Shown in pieces: positions 9,092 to 17,274 of a stretch of DNA of 64,000 nucleotides. Position 1 is the first letter of the stretch, and each line of letters starts with the position of its first letter. The stretch is from Massilia sp. Root335 (GTDB taxonomy: Bacteria; Pseudomonadota; Gammaproteobacteria; Burkholderiales; Burkholderiaceae_D). Where the stretch lies: assembly GCF_001425685.1 (NCBI RefSeq), contig NZ_LMCY01000006.1, positions 26,979-90,978 on the forward strand, in the 5' to 3' direction. The notes below the pieces were generated by a model. The model made no database searches. It was not told the origin of the DNA and saw nothing but the letters and a program-made list of their open reading frames with translations. Position numbers and translations under genes: made by a program.

Positions 9092-10108
9092 ATGAACCAG
9101 CACATGACCCAGCACATGAGCCGCAAGCTTCGCAACGTCCTCGGCGCCGCCGTCCTCGCCGTCACCGCGCTCGGCACGGCCCACGCACAGACGGCCGGCC
9201 AGGCCCCGGCCGCGTTCCCGGCCATCAAGCAGATCGATGCCGGCGTGCTGAACGTCGGTTACGTCGACGCCGGTCCGGCCAACGGTCCCGTCGTGATCCT
9301 GCTGCACGGCTGGCCCTACGACATCCACAGCTATGACGAGGTCGTGCCGCAGCTGACGAAGGCCGGCTACCGGGTGATCGTGCCCTACCTGCGCGGCTAC
9401 GGCACGACGCGCTTCCTCGACGCGCACGCCGTGCGCAACGGTGAACCGGCGGCGCTGGCACAGGACGTCATCGACCTGATGGATGCCCTCAAGATCGACA
9501 AGGCGACGCTGGCCGGCTACGATTGGGGCGCGCGCAGTGCCGACATCGTCGCCGCGCTGTGGCCCGAGCGGGTCAAGGGCCTGGTGTCCGTCAGCGGTTA
9601 CCTGATCGGCAGCCAGGAAAGCGGCAAGCAGCCGCTGCCGCCGAAGGCCGAGCTGCAATGGTGGTATCAGTTCTACTTCGCCACCGAGCGCGGCGCGGCC
9701 GGCTACGCAAAGAACCACCACGATTTCGCCAAGCTGATCTGGCAAACGGCATCGCCGCAGTGGCATTTCGACGACCGCACCTTCGACCGCAGCGCCGCCG
9801 CCCTCGACAATCCGGACCACGCCGCCATCACCGTCTTCAACTACCGCTGGCGCCTCGGCCTGGAAAAAAGCGAAGCGAAATACGAGAAGCTGGAAGCCCG
9901 CCTGGCGACGTTCCCGGCCATCACCGTGCCGACGATCACGCTGGAAGGCGACGCCAACGGCGCGCCGCACCCGGAACCGGCCGCGTACGCCAAGCGTTTC
10001 ACCGGCAAATACAAGCATGAACTCATCAAAGGCGGCGTGGGCCACAACCTGCCGCAGGAAGCGCCGCGCGCCTTTGCCGATGCCGTCATCGCCGTCAACC
10101 ACCTGTAA
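9092..10108 (+). CDS. Exported epoxide hydrolase-like alpha/beta hydrolase
   Basis: Predicted periplasmic alpha/beta hydrolase of the epoxide hydrolase/haloalkane dehalogenase group (338 residues). A signal peptide ends A-H-A-Q at about residue 33. The oxyanion motif is H-G-W-P, and the nucleophile Asp sits in G-Y-D-W-G-A near 147, as in epoxide hydrolases. The catalytic His is in G-G-V-G-H-N near the C-terminus. An in-frame later Met exists, but the first is preceded by GGAG at good spacing. The stop is 15 bases before the Ohr-type gene, so the two are probably one operon. The natural epoxide or ester substrate is unknown. Confidence 0.87.
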   Translation: MNQHMTQHMSRKLRNVLGAAVLAVTALGTAHAQTAGQAPAAFPAIKQIDAGVLNVGYVDAGPANGPVVILLHGWPYDIHSYDEVVPQLTKAGYRVIVPYLRGYGTTRFLDAHAVRNGEPAALAQDVIDLMDALKIDKATLAGYDWGARSADIVAALWPERVKGLVSVSGYLIGSQESGKQPLPPKAELQWWYQFYFATERGAAGYAKNHHDFAKLIWQTASPQWHFDDRTFDRSAAALDNPDHAAITVFNYRWRLGLEKSEAKYEKLEARLATFPAITVPTITLEGDANGAPHPEPAAYAKRFTGKYKHELIKGGVGHNLPQEAPRAFADAVIAVNHL

Positions 10109-10123
10109 TCCCAAGGAGATATC

Positions 10124-10540
10124 ATGAGCAAGATCGACAAGGTTCTGTACACCGGTAAAACCCGCACCACCGGCGGTCGCGAAGGCGGCGCGCGCAGTGA
10201 AGACGGGCGTCTCGACATCACGTTGTCGCCGCCGGGCAGCGCCGGCACGGGCACCAATCCGGAGCAACTGTTCGCGGCCGGCTGGTCGGCCTGCTTCATC
10301 GGCGCCATGGGACTGGCGGCGCGGGAACGGCATGTCGCCCTGCCGGCGGACACGGCGGTCGATGCCGAAGTCGACCTCGGCACCGGCACCGACGGCTATG
10401 CGCTGCAGGCCCGCCTGGCCGTGAGCCTGCCCGGCGTGCCGCGCGAGGTCGCCGCGGGGCTGATCGAGGCCGCGCACCAGCGCTGCCCGTATTCGAAAAT
10501 GTCGCGCGGGAACATCGACGTCGCCATCACGCTGGCCTGA
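10124..10540 (+). CDS. Ohr/OsmC-family organic hydroperoxide reductase (paralogue 1)
   Basis: Predicted thiol peroxidase reducing organic hydroperoxides to alcohols. The 138 residues carry the two redox cysteines in family contexts: W-S-A-C at C57 and R-C-P-Y at C121, plus the G-G-R-E-G segment that places the catalytic Arg. A strong AAGGAG lies six bases before the ATG. It follows the epoxide hydrolase closely, unlike its paralogue at 20912, which sits beside ohrR. The linkage suggests a role in handling oxidised lipids or epoxides (inference). Confidence 0.88.
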   Translation: MSKIDKVLYTGKTRTTGGREGGARSEDGRLDITLSPPGSAGTGTNPEQLFAAGWSACFIGAMGLAARERHVALPADTAVDAEVDLGTGTDGYALQARLAVSLPGVPREVAAGLIEAAHQRCPYSKMSRGNIDVAITLA

Positions 10541-10551
10541 TCCCCAAAACG

Positions 10552-10577
10552 ACGACGCCACCGGCTGGTGGCGTCGT
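10552..10577. terminator. Hairpin terminator between convergent genes
   Basis: A perfect 11-bp stem, ACGACGCCACC/GGTGGCGTCGT, has a 4-nt loop. It sits between the Ohr gene (+) and the tiny membrane peptide gene (-). The T-run is poor on the plus side, so efficiency is uncertain. Confidence 0.65.
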
Positions 10578-10606
10578 GCGTCGTGCTTTGTCGCGAGCTT
10601 CCGCGA

Positions 10607-10684
10607 TCAGTGGAAAAACAGGTACAGGATGACCAGCACGATTGCCGGAACGCCCAGGATCCAGGCCAGGAAGTATTTGCCCAT
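10607..10684 (-). CDS. 25-residue single-helix membrane peptide
   Basis: A very small gene below normal calling limits. The product begins M-G-K-Y-F-L-A-W, contains one continuous hydrophobic helix (about residues 5-24) with a G-V-P-A break, and ends L-F-F-H. The GAAAGGAG ribosome site eight bases before the ATG is among the best in the window. This and the clean membrane-helix composition argue for real translation. Function unknown. Many tiny membrane peptides act on larger membrane complexes or in stress responses, but nothing here points to a partner. Confidence 0.65.
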   Translation of the reverse strand: MGKYFLAWILGVPAIVLVILYLFFH

Positions 10685-10755
10685 GATCGTTCTCCTTTCG
10701 TCAGCGAATTGATCATGGGTTCAGGATGCCGGAGGCGGACGCGGGCGTCCGTACG

Positions 10756-13700
10756 TTAATGCACGGTGTGCGCGAGCAGCACCCGCAAATCGTCCGGTCC
10801 GATGGCCGCCGCCAGCCCGCCTTCCGCATCCAGCACGGCATTGGCGAGTTCGCCCTTGCGCCGCTGCATTTCCTGGATTTTTTCCTCGAGCGTGCCGCGC
10901 GCGATCAGCTTGTAGACGAACACGGGCTGGTCCTGGCCGATGCGCCAGGCGCGGTCGGTCGCCTGGTTTTCGCTGGCCGGATTCCACCACGGATCGTAGT
11001 GGATGACGGTATCGGCCGCGGTCAGGTTCAGGCCGACGCCGCCCGCTTTCAGGCTGATCAGGAATACGTTCACATCGCCCCGCTGGAACGCGGCCACGGG
11101 CGCCGCGCGATCGAGCGTGTCGCCGGTCAGCAACGCATAATCGATGGAGCGCGCGCGCAAGGCGTCCTCGATCAATGCGAGCATGCTGGTGAACTGGGAA
11201 AACACGAGGACGTTGCGCCCCTCGCTCAGCAAGGTGTCGAGCAGTTCCAGCAGCGCGTCCAGCTTGGCGGAGCCGGCCTTCGCGGCCGCGTCCAGCAGGC
11301 GCGGATCGCAACAGACCTGGCGCAGTTTCAGCAAGGCGTCGAGGATCACGATGTGGCTGCGCGCCAGGCCCTTGCTGTCGATCGCGTCGCGGACCTTCTT
11401 GTCCATCGCCACGCGCACGGTTTCGTACAGGTCGCGCTGGGCGCCGTCGAGCTCGATGGGCAGCACGATCTCCGTCTTGGGCGGCAGTTCGGTCGCCACC
11501 TTGTCCTTCGTACGCCGCAGCATGAAGGGTTTCAGGCGCCGCGCCAGCAAGTCCTTGCGCAGGGCGTCGCCGTCCTTCTCGATCGGCTTGCGGAACACGG
11601 CATTGAACTGTTTTTCGTCGCCCAGCAGGCCCGGCATCAGGAAGTGGAACTGCGACCACAATTCGCCGAGGTGGTTCTGCACCGGTGTGCCGGTCAGGCA
11701 CAGGCGGTGACGCGCGTCGAGCAGGCGCACCGTCTGCGCCGCCTTCGCGCGGCTGTTCTTGATGTACTGCGCTTCGTCGAGAATCAGGAGGTGGTAGCGG
11801 TGCTGGCGCAGCGCCGGCTCGTCGCGGCCCAGCAACGCGTAGGTCGTCAGGACGAGATCGGCCTCGCCGACCTGGTCGAATAACGCTTTGCGGTCCTTGC
11901 CGTGCAGGAGCAGGACGCGCAAGCCCGGCGCAAAGCGTGCCGCTTCCGCCTGCCAATTGCCCATCAGGCTAGTCGGGGCGACGACGAGCGCCGGCGCGTC
12001 GAGCCGGCCCGCCTCCTTTTCGACGAGGATGTGGGCGAGCGTCTGGATTGTCTTGCCGAGGCCCATGTCGTCGGCCAGGATGCCGCCGAAGCCGTATTCG
12101 CGCAGGAATTGCATCCAGTCCAGCCCCGTGCGCTGGTAAGGGCGCAGTTGCGCGCACAGGCCGGCCGGCACGTCCACCGGGCGGATGCCGGAGAAATCGT
12201 GCAGCTTGCGGCCCAGGTCGCGCAGACGGTCGCCACCGAGCCAGCGCATCCGCGCCGCCCGCTCCAGCTCCGCCAGGCGCGCCGCGTCCAGCGCGGGCAG
12301 GCGGATGGTCGCGCCGATGCGGTCGTTGAAATACAGTTCGCCCAGCGTCGCGAGGATGGGTTTCACGCGGCCCCACGGCAGGGCTACGCGCGTCAGGCCG
12401 GACAATTCGACCAGGAGTTCGTCGGTATCGGCGCGCGCGGCCAGTGCGGCGGCGTCGAATTTCGTCGGTGCCTCGCGGATCATATCCAGCAGCAGCGGCA
12501 GCAGCGGATAGCGCTCGCCGGCCACGATGACGCCGAGTTCGAGGTCGAACCAGCCGCTGCCGTCCTGCCCGCCTTCGTCCAGGTCGGCATACCACGCTTC
12601 GACTTCCGCGACGGCGTAGCGGAAGTCGTCATCGATCTCGACCAGCCAGCCGGCCGCGCGCAGGCGCGGCAATTCATCGCGCACGAAGGCCAGCCACGCG
12701 GACTCGTCCGGCAATACCAGGGCGTCCCACCAGTCGTCGAGCAAGGGGTCGCCCGGCGGCGGCGAGGCGAAGCCGGACGCGGCCAGCCAGGCGGCAGCGG
12801 CGGCTTCGGCCTTCTGATCGCGCACGATCACGTCGATGCCGTCCTCGAGCGCACGACGCACGACGGGTTCGTCGACGCCGTCCGTGGAGAGGCCGTCGTA
12901 GTCGAAGGACAGGACGGCCACGTCGCGCCAGACCCAGTCACGGCGCGTCGACATCTGCAGGCTGTCCAGCAGCAGGCACGGCACGGGCGCGACGTCGCGC
13001 CGCTCGCGCACCTCGAGCGCTGCCGGTGTGGGCATGAGCCCGTCCAGGCCCAGTTCGACCAGGCGTGCGGCCACCCCGCTGCGCTGTTCCGCCCGCAGCA
13101 TCGGCGCCTGCGCGACCAGATCCAGCAAGGCCGCCGACGGCATGCCCGCGAATTGCTCGGGCACCGCCAGCACGCCGAGCATGAGATCGTCCAGATAGGT
13201 CATCGGATCGGTCGGCAATATCTGCTCGACCGTCCCGCCGTCGTCGAGATGCCAGTCCAGCACGACCGCCTCGCGGTTGGCCGGATGCTGGCGCCACGCG
13301 ATGTCGATGGCTCGCCGCGGGCCCGGCGCCATCAGCCGCAGGTCGCCCCGCGAGGCCGCATGCTGCGAGCGTGCGCGCCACAGCCGGCCTTCGGCGCTCA
13401 GCATGCCCAGCAACCGGGCGCCGAGCACGCCCGTCGGCCTGGGCGCCGCCTGTCCGGTACGCATCGCGGCCAGCAGGAGCAGCGGCTCTTCGTCCTCGAA
13501 CCGGACGTAGGACGGCCGCATCGTCAGCAGGGACTGTGGGTCGTTCATGATGTCGGCGCCGGCAATGCTGCCGTCCCCGTTCATGCGCGCCACGTACGAA
13601 TGCAGGCTCAATGCCTTGCCATGACGGTCGGGGACGAGCACGTAGATGATCCGGAAGGCGTTGTCCGCCGATGGTCCCTGGGCTCGGTGCAGGTAGTCCT

Positions 13701-14031
13701 GCAGCGCCGTCAGCTGCTGCAGCCAGCGCTCGGCCGCCATCGGCACGTCCGGCGCGGCACGGTCCAGCATGGTCAGCAGCACGGCCACGACGTGCTTGCA
13801 GTTGAAGTTCATCGGACAGCCGCAGTCGCCCTTGAACTGGATGCCGTGCTTGCCGTTCGTCACGCGGATCTTCTGCTCGTAGACGTTGTTGCCGCTGCCT
13901 TCGACTTCGCCGTAGATCTTGTCGCCGTCCAGGTCGATGCCGAGGACCCGGCCTTTCCGCGCATACTCCTCGCCCCGGCCAAACGTGCCGGGATCGAACT
14001 GGCGCCTGATGTCGTCGCGGGTGAATTCCAT
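10756..14031 (-). CDS. SNF2-family DEAD-like helicase with SWIM zinc finger
   Basis: Predicted ATP-dependent DNA translocase/helicase of the bacterial SNF2 (HepA/RapA-related) group, about 1091 residues. The N-terminus carries a SWIM finger (C-G-C-P then N-C-K-H, about residues 70-80). A long middle region follows, then the helicase core: Walker A D-M-G-L-G-K-T, D-E-A-Q box in L-I-L-D-E-A-Q, motif III L-T-G-T-P-V-Q-N, and motif VI with D-R-A-W-R-I-G-Q. A TTG lies seven codons upstream (14052). I chose the ATG at 14031; neither has a clear ribosome site. Likely a role in DNA-protein complex remodelling. Confidence 0.9.
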   Translation of the reverse strand: MEFTRDDIRRQFDPGTFGRGEEYARKGRVLGIDLDGDKIYGEVEGSGNNVYEQKIRVTNGKHGIQFKGDCGCPMNFNCKHVVAVLLTMLDRAAPDVPMAAERWLQQLTALQDYLHRAQGPSADNAFRIIYVLVPDRHGKALSLHSYVARMNGDGSIAGADIMNDPQSLLTMRPSYVRFEDEEPLLLLAAMRTGQAAPRPTGVLGARLLGMLSAEGRLWRARSQHAASRGDLRLMAPGPRRAIDIAWRQHPANREAVVLDWHLDDGGTVEQILPTDPMTYLDDLMLGVLAVPEQFAGMPSAALLDLVAQAPMLRAEQRSGVAARLVELGLDGLMPTPAALEVRERRDVAPVPCLLLDSLQMSTRRDWVWRDVAVLSFDYDGLSTDGVDEPVVRRALEDGIDVIVRDQKAEAAAAAWLAASGFASPPPGDPLLDDWWDALVLPDESAWLAFVRDELPRLRAAGWLVEIDDDFRYAVAEVEAWYADLDEGGQDGSGWFDLELGVIVAGERYPLLPLLLDMIREAPTKFDAAALAARADTDELLVELSGLTRVALPWGRVKPILATLGELYFNDRIGATIRLPALDAARLAELERAARMRWLGGDRLRDLGRKLHDFSGIRPVDVPAGLCAQLRPYQRTGLDWMQFLREYGFGGILADDMGLGKTIQTLAHILVEKEAGRLDAPALVVAPTSLMGNWQAEAARFAPGLRVLLLHGKDRKALFDQVGEADLVLTTYALLGRDEPALRQHRYHLLILDEAQYIKNSRAKAAQTVRLLDARHRLCLTGTPVQNHLGELWSQFHFLMPGLLGDEKQFNAVFRKPIEKDGDALRKDLLARRLKPFMLRRTKDKVATELPPKTEIVLPIELDGAQRDLYETVRVAMDKKVRDAIDSKGLARSHIVILDALLKLRQVCCDPRLLDAAAKAGSAKLDALLELLDTLLSEGRNVLVFSQFTSMLALIEDALRARSIDYALLTGDTLDRAAPVAAFQRGDVNVFLISLKAGGVGLNLTAADTVIHYDPWWNPASENQATDRAWRIGQDQPVFVYKLIARGTLEEKIQEMQRRKGELANAVLDAEGGLAAAIGPDDLRVLLAHTVH

Positions 14032-14111
14032 GTGCGGGTGTATCGTAAGCAAATCGAGGCGTTATTATCCCCGATCGCCCCGCCGCCCTCCACGAGCGGC
14101 GTTGATGGACC

Positions 14112-14627
14112 TCAGGCCGGCTGCGCCACCCGCGCCGCGCGGACCATGCGCCAGATGGTCGTCGTGTTCACGACAGCCATCACGATCTCGAGCGCCGTGC
14201 CGCCGATCGAACCGGCGATGATGTTGTTCGCGATCCACAGGAACGTCCCGCACAGCATCACGAGACGCATGGGCACGCCGCGCAGCAGGAACAGGGCGAG
14301 CGTGCCGATGCAGGATGCGGCCAGCGGCAGCCAGTCCGTCATGCGCGTGGCGAGCGACAAGCCGAGGACGAGGTTCATCGCGACGACGCCGCCCGCCACC
14401 CACAGCGAGCGCGTGTACAGCGCCAGCACGGAACGCAGCAGCGACATCGTCGTACTGGCGACAGGGGTCGGGTCGCCGAGCAGGGCGAAGTGGACGATGT
14501 AGGCGAGGCATTCGCCGGCCATGAACAGCTTGAAGCGGCGGTCGTCCTTTTGCACGGCGCAGGCAACGCCGAGGACGAACGCGATATAGCCGACGCATTG
14601 CGCCGGCGAAAACCAGTCGAGGGACAT
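14112..14627 (-). CDS. YgjV-family inner membrane protein
   Basis: Predicted inner membrane protein of 171 residues with about five hydrophobic segments. The pattern S-P-A-Q-x-x-G-Y-x-A-F at the start, N-tail, and the W-I-A-N-N-I motif near residue 133 match the YgjV family, whose function is unestablished. It lies 80 bases upstream of the SNF2 gene on the same strand and is divergent from the secreted protein at 14746. No good ribosome site is visible. Confidence 0.72.
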   Translation of the reverse strand: MSLDWFSPAQCVGYIAFVLGVACAVQKDDRRFKLFMAGECLAYIVHFALLGDPTPVASTTMSLLRSVLALYTRSLWVAGGVVAMNLVLGLSLATRMTDWLPLAASCIGTLALFLLRGVPMRLVMLCGTFLWIANNIIAGSIGGTALEIVMAVVNTTTIWRMVRAARVAQPA

Positions 14628-14745
14628 GGGGAGAATCAGGTTGGGCGGGACGGCCGGAACCGCGCATTATAGCCTGCACTATGGTCTAGAATGGCCGGGC
14701 AGTCCTGACAACCGATGTCCGATGTTTTCAACCAGGAGCTTCTCC

Positions 14746-15129
14746 ATGAAAGCCGTGAACCTTGGTATTGCCTGCCTTTCCACCCTGTGCGCCCTGTGCG
14801 CCCTGCCCGCCCATGCCGCCGGTCCCGCGCCGGTCAAGAAGGTCGACGGCATCCTTGTCGATGCCCATGGCATGACGGTCTACACCTTCGACAAGGACGT
14901 CGCCGGCAGCGGCAAGAGCGCCTGCTCCGGCCCGTGCGAGGAAAACTGGCCCGCCGTGAAAGCGGGCGAATCAGCCCTGCCCGCGCCCTATTCGACCATC
15001 GTGCGCGACGACGGCACCAAGCAGCTCGCCTACCACGGCAAGCCGCTGTACACGTTCGTCAAGGACAAGAAGGCGGGCGAGCGCGAAGGCGACAAGAAGA
15101 TGAACGTCTGGCACGTCGTGACGGATTGA
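14746..15129 (+). CDS. Secreted Y-x-(F/W/Y)-x-x-D repeat protein
   Basis: A small exported protein (127 residues) of the COG4315 type. A signal peptide ends A-H-A-A. Then come two copies of the family motif, T-V-Y-T-F-D-K-D and P-L-Y-T-F-V-K-D, with C-S-G-P-C-x-x-x-W-P between them. AGGAG eight bases before this ATG fixes the start; the frame is open further upstream but without support. Biochemical role unknown. Related proteins are often called predicted lipoproteins, but no lipobox is seen here. Confidence 0.82.
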   Translation: MKAVNLGIACLSTLCALCALPAHAAGPAPVKKVDGILVDAHGMTVYTFDKDVAGSGKSACSGPCEENWPAVKAGESALPAPYSTIVRDDGTKQLAYHGKPLYTFVKDKKAGEREGDKKMNVWHVVTD

Positions 15130-15148
15130 GCGCCCCGGCGGCGGCGCC

Positions 15149-16312
15149 TCAGCGCGCGCCGGCCGCGCTGCCGCTGCTGTCGCGCACGACCCGCAGCTTC
15201 GTCAGCCGGCCACGGCGGTAGGTGTACAGCGTGAGCGCCGCGTCGCGCAGGTCGCCGTTCGCATCGAAGGCGATGGTGCCCGTGATGCCCTGGTACTTGA
15301 TGTGCGCGAGGGCCGGCAGGAATTTCGCCGGGTCGGACGATCCGGCCGCGCGCATCGCGGCGGCGAACGCCAGCGTGGCGTCGTAAGCGTACGGCGCGTA
15401 CGTCTGGAACGCCATGCCGTAGCGCTTCTTGTAGCGTGCCGAGAAGGCCGCCATGCCTGCCTCCAGCGGCGCATCGACGCCGCCCGCGACGACGCAGATG
15501 ACCTTGTCGTCGCCGAGCGCCGTGCCGGCCAGCAGCGGCAGCTTTTCCGAGCACACACCGTCGCCCGACACGAATTTCGCATCGATGCCGAGCGCCTGCA
15601 TCTGCTTCAGCATGGGGCCGGCCGTGGCGTCCATGCCGCCATAAAAAATCACGTCGGGGCGGCGCGCGCGGATCTGCGTGAGGATGGCGTTGAAATCGGT
15701 CGCGCGGTCGTTGGTGAACTGGCGGCTGACGATCTGCGCGCCGCCAATCCTCTTGACGTCCTTCGTGAACTGGTCCGCGAGGCCCTGGCCGAACGCGGTG
15801 CGGTCGTCGATGACGGCGATCTTGCTCGCCTTGAGGGTGTTGATCGCGTAATTTGCCAGCACGCGGCCCACGAGGTCGTCGTTGGCGACGACGCGGAACG
15901 CCGTCTTGTAGCCCTGGTGCGTGTACAGCGGCGTCGTGGCGGCCGGAGAAATCTGCGGGATGCCCGCGCTCTCATAGATCTTCGAGGCCGGCACCGTCGT
16001 GCCGGAATTCAGGTGGCCGACGACGGCCACCACGCCGCCGTCGACGAGCTTTTGCGCGACCGCCGTGCCGAGCTTCGGATCGCTGCCGTCGTCCTCGGCC
16101 TGCAGCACCCATTTGACCTTCCTGCCCGCGATGGTCGCGCCCTGCGCGTTCAGGTCGTCGATCGCCAGGCGGGCGCCGTTCTCGATGTCCTTGCCCTGGT
16201 GCGCGCTGGGGCCGGACAGCGGCGACGCGCTGCCGATCTTGACTTGCGATTGGGCGTGGGCGGCGGGCACACAGGCCAGCGAGAACAAGGCGGCGAAGCG
16301 GATCAGACGCAT
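15149..16312 (-). CDS. Branched-chain amino acid ABC transporter substrate-binding protein
   Basis: Periplasmic binding protein of the LivJ/LivK type (387 residues). The start chosen has AAGGAATTACCC upstream and gives a clean signal peptide (cut after A-H-A-Q). The mature protein begins Q-V-K-I-G-S-A-S-P-L-S-G-P, the hallmark of the Peripla_BP_6 family, and keeps the A-P-Y-A-Y-D-A segment near the C-terminus. No permease or ATPase gene is adjacent, so it may serve a transporter encoded elsewhere. The ligand (leucine/isoleucine/valine or another compound) cannot be fixed. Confidence 0.9.
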   Translation of the reverse strand: MRLIRFAALFSLACVPAAHAQSQVKIGSASPLSGPSAHQGKDIENGARLAIDDLNAQGATIAGRKVKWVLQAEDDGSDPKLGTAVAQKLVDGGVVAVVGHLNSGTTVPASKIYESAGIPQISPAATTPLYTHQGYKTAFRVVANDDLVGRVLANYAINTLKASKIAVIDDRTAFGQGLADQFTKDVKRIGGAQIVSRQFTNDRATDFNAILTQIRARRPDVIFYGGMDATAGPMLKQMQALGIDAKFVSGDGVCSEKLPLLAGTALGDDKVICVVAGGVDAPLEAGMAAFSARYKKRYGMAFQTYAPYAYDATLAFAAAMRAAGSSDPAKFLPALAHIKYQGITGTIAFDANGDLRDAALTLYTYRRGRLTKLRVVRDSSGSAAGAR

Positions 16313-16382
16313 GGGTAATTCCTTCAGGTTGATGTCCTGATTGTAATCCCCACGGCCGCGCACGCGCTGCGCCACCGAACGG

Positions 16383-17240
16383 TCACGTCGTCGCGACCAG
16401 GAACTCCTCGCCATTGGCGGGCGGGTGGAGGCCGTCGGTCCGGTCCGCGAAATAGCGCCGGGTCAGGTCGACGGCCGACACATGCCGCACGTCCCCGAAG
16501 CCGGCCTCGCGCGCGCGCGCGAGGATCTCGGCCGGGGTGAAGAAACTGAGGAAGGGCGTGCCGCTGGCGCGCGCGCCCTCGTCCGCCTGTTGCAGTTCCT
16601 TGCGGTCCGCCGGAGCGGGCTTGTCCAGCGGCAGCAGGAACGTCATGGCAAAGGTCGACCCGGGCGCGAGCGCGGCGAGCCGGCGCAGCGTCGCCATGTT
16701 GGCATCCCGGGTCAGATACATGCTGACGCCCGTGGACACGACGACGGCCGGCTTGCCCGCGTCGAACCCGGCCGCCGCGAGTCCGTCCCACCACGACGCG
16801 CCCCGCTCGAAATCGACCGGCACGAAATGCAGCCAGTCGGGCACGCCGAAACCGAGTTCGACGAGCCGCCGCCGCTTCCACGCCTGCGGGCCCGGCCGGT
16901 CGATCTCGAACACCTGGAGGCGCGACGCGATCTCCGGCCGCCGCTGGGCAAAGCTGTCGAGGCCGGCGCCCAGGATCACATACTGGCCGACGCCGCGGCC
17001 GGCCTGCTCGACGACCAGGTCCTCGGTAAAACGTGCGCGCGCCACGATGGAGGCACGGAAGGGGCGCGTGAACTGCGGCGCCATGTCGTCACGGCTGCGC
17101 CATCCGTCGCCCGGCGCCAGCAGCGCGAGGCCGACGTCGTCCGTGAAGACGTGCGGCGGCGGGTCGGCCTGCACGTGCAGGGCGCGCCACAACGCGACCC
17201 GCGCCGCCGTGCTCTCCGGTCCCGATTCTTCGGTGTTCAT
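16383..17240 (-). CDS. Class I SAM-dependent methyltransferase, leucine carboxyl methyltransferase-like
   Basis: Predicted S-adenosylmethionine methyltransferase of the LCM/TIGR00027 family (285 residues). Motif I is V-I-L-G-A-G-L-D-S-F-A near residue 90, motif II E-I-D-R-P near 112, and the loop S-T-G-V-S-M-Y-L-T near 168. The start lies 34 bases after the M13 peptidase stop, suggesting co-transcription. Substrate unknown; family members act on small acids and in natural-product pathways. Confidence 0.85.
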   Translation of the reverse strand: MNTEESGPESTAARVALWRALHVQADPPPHVFTDDVGLALLAPGDGWRSRDDMAPQFTRPFRASIVARARFTEDLVVEQAGRGVGQYVILGAGLDSFAQRRPEIASRLQVFEIDRPGPQAWKRRRLVELGFGVPDWLHFVPVDFERGASWWDGLAAAGFDAGKPAVVVSTGVSMYLTRDANMATLRRLAALAPGSTFAMTFLLPLDKPAPADRKELQQADEGARASGTPFLSFFTPAEILARAREAGFGDVRHVSAVDLTRRYFADRTDGLHPPANGEEFLVATT

Positions 17241-17274
17241 TCGCTTCCCCTTCCTGAAAAGTGTCGCTCGGCGC

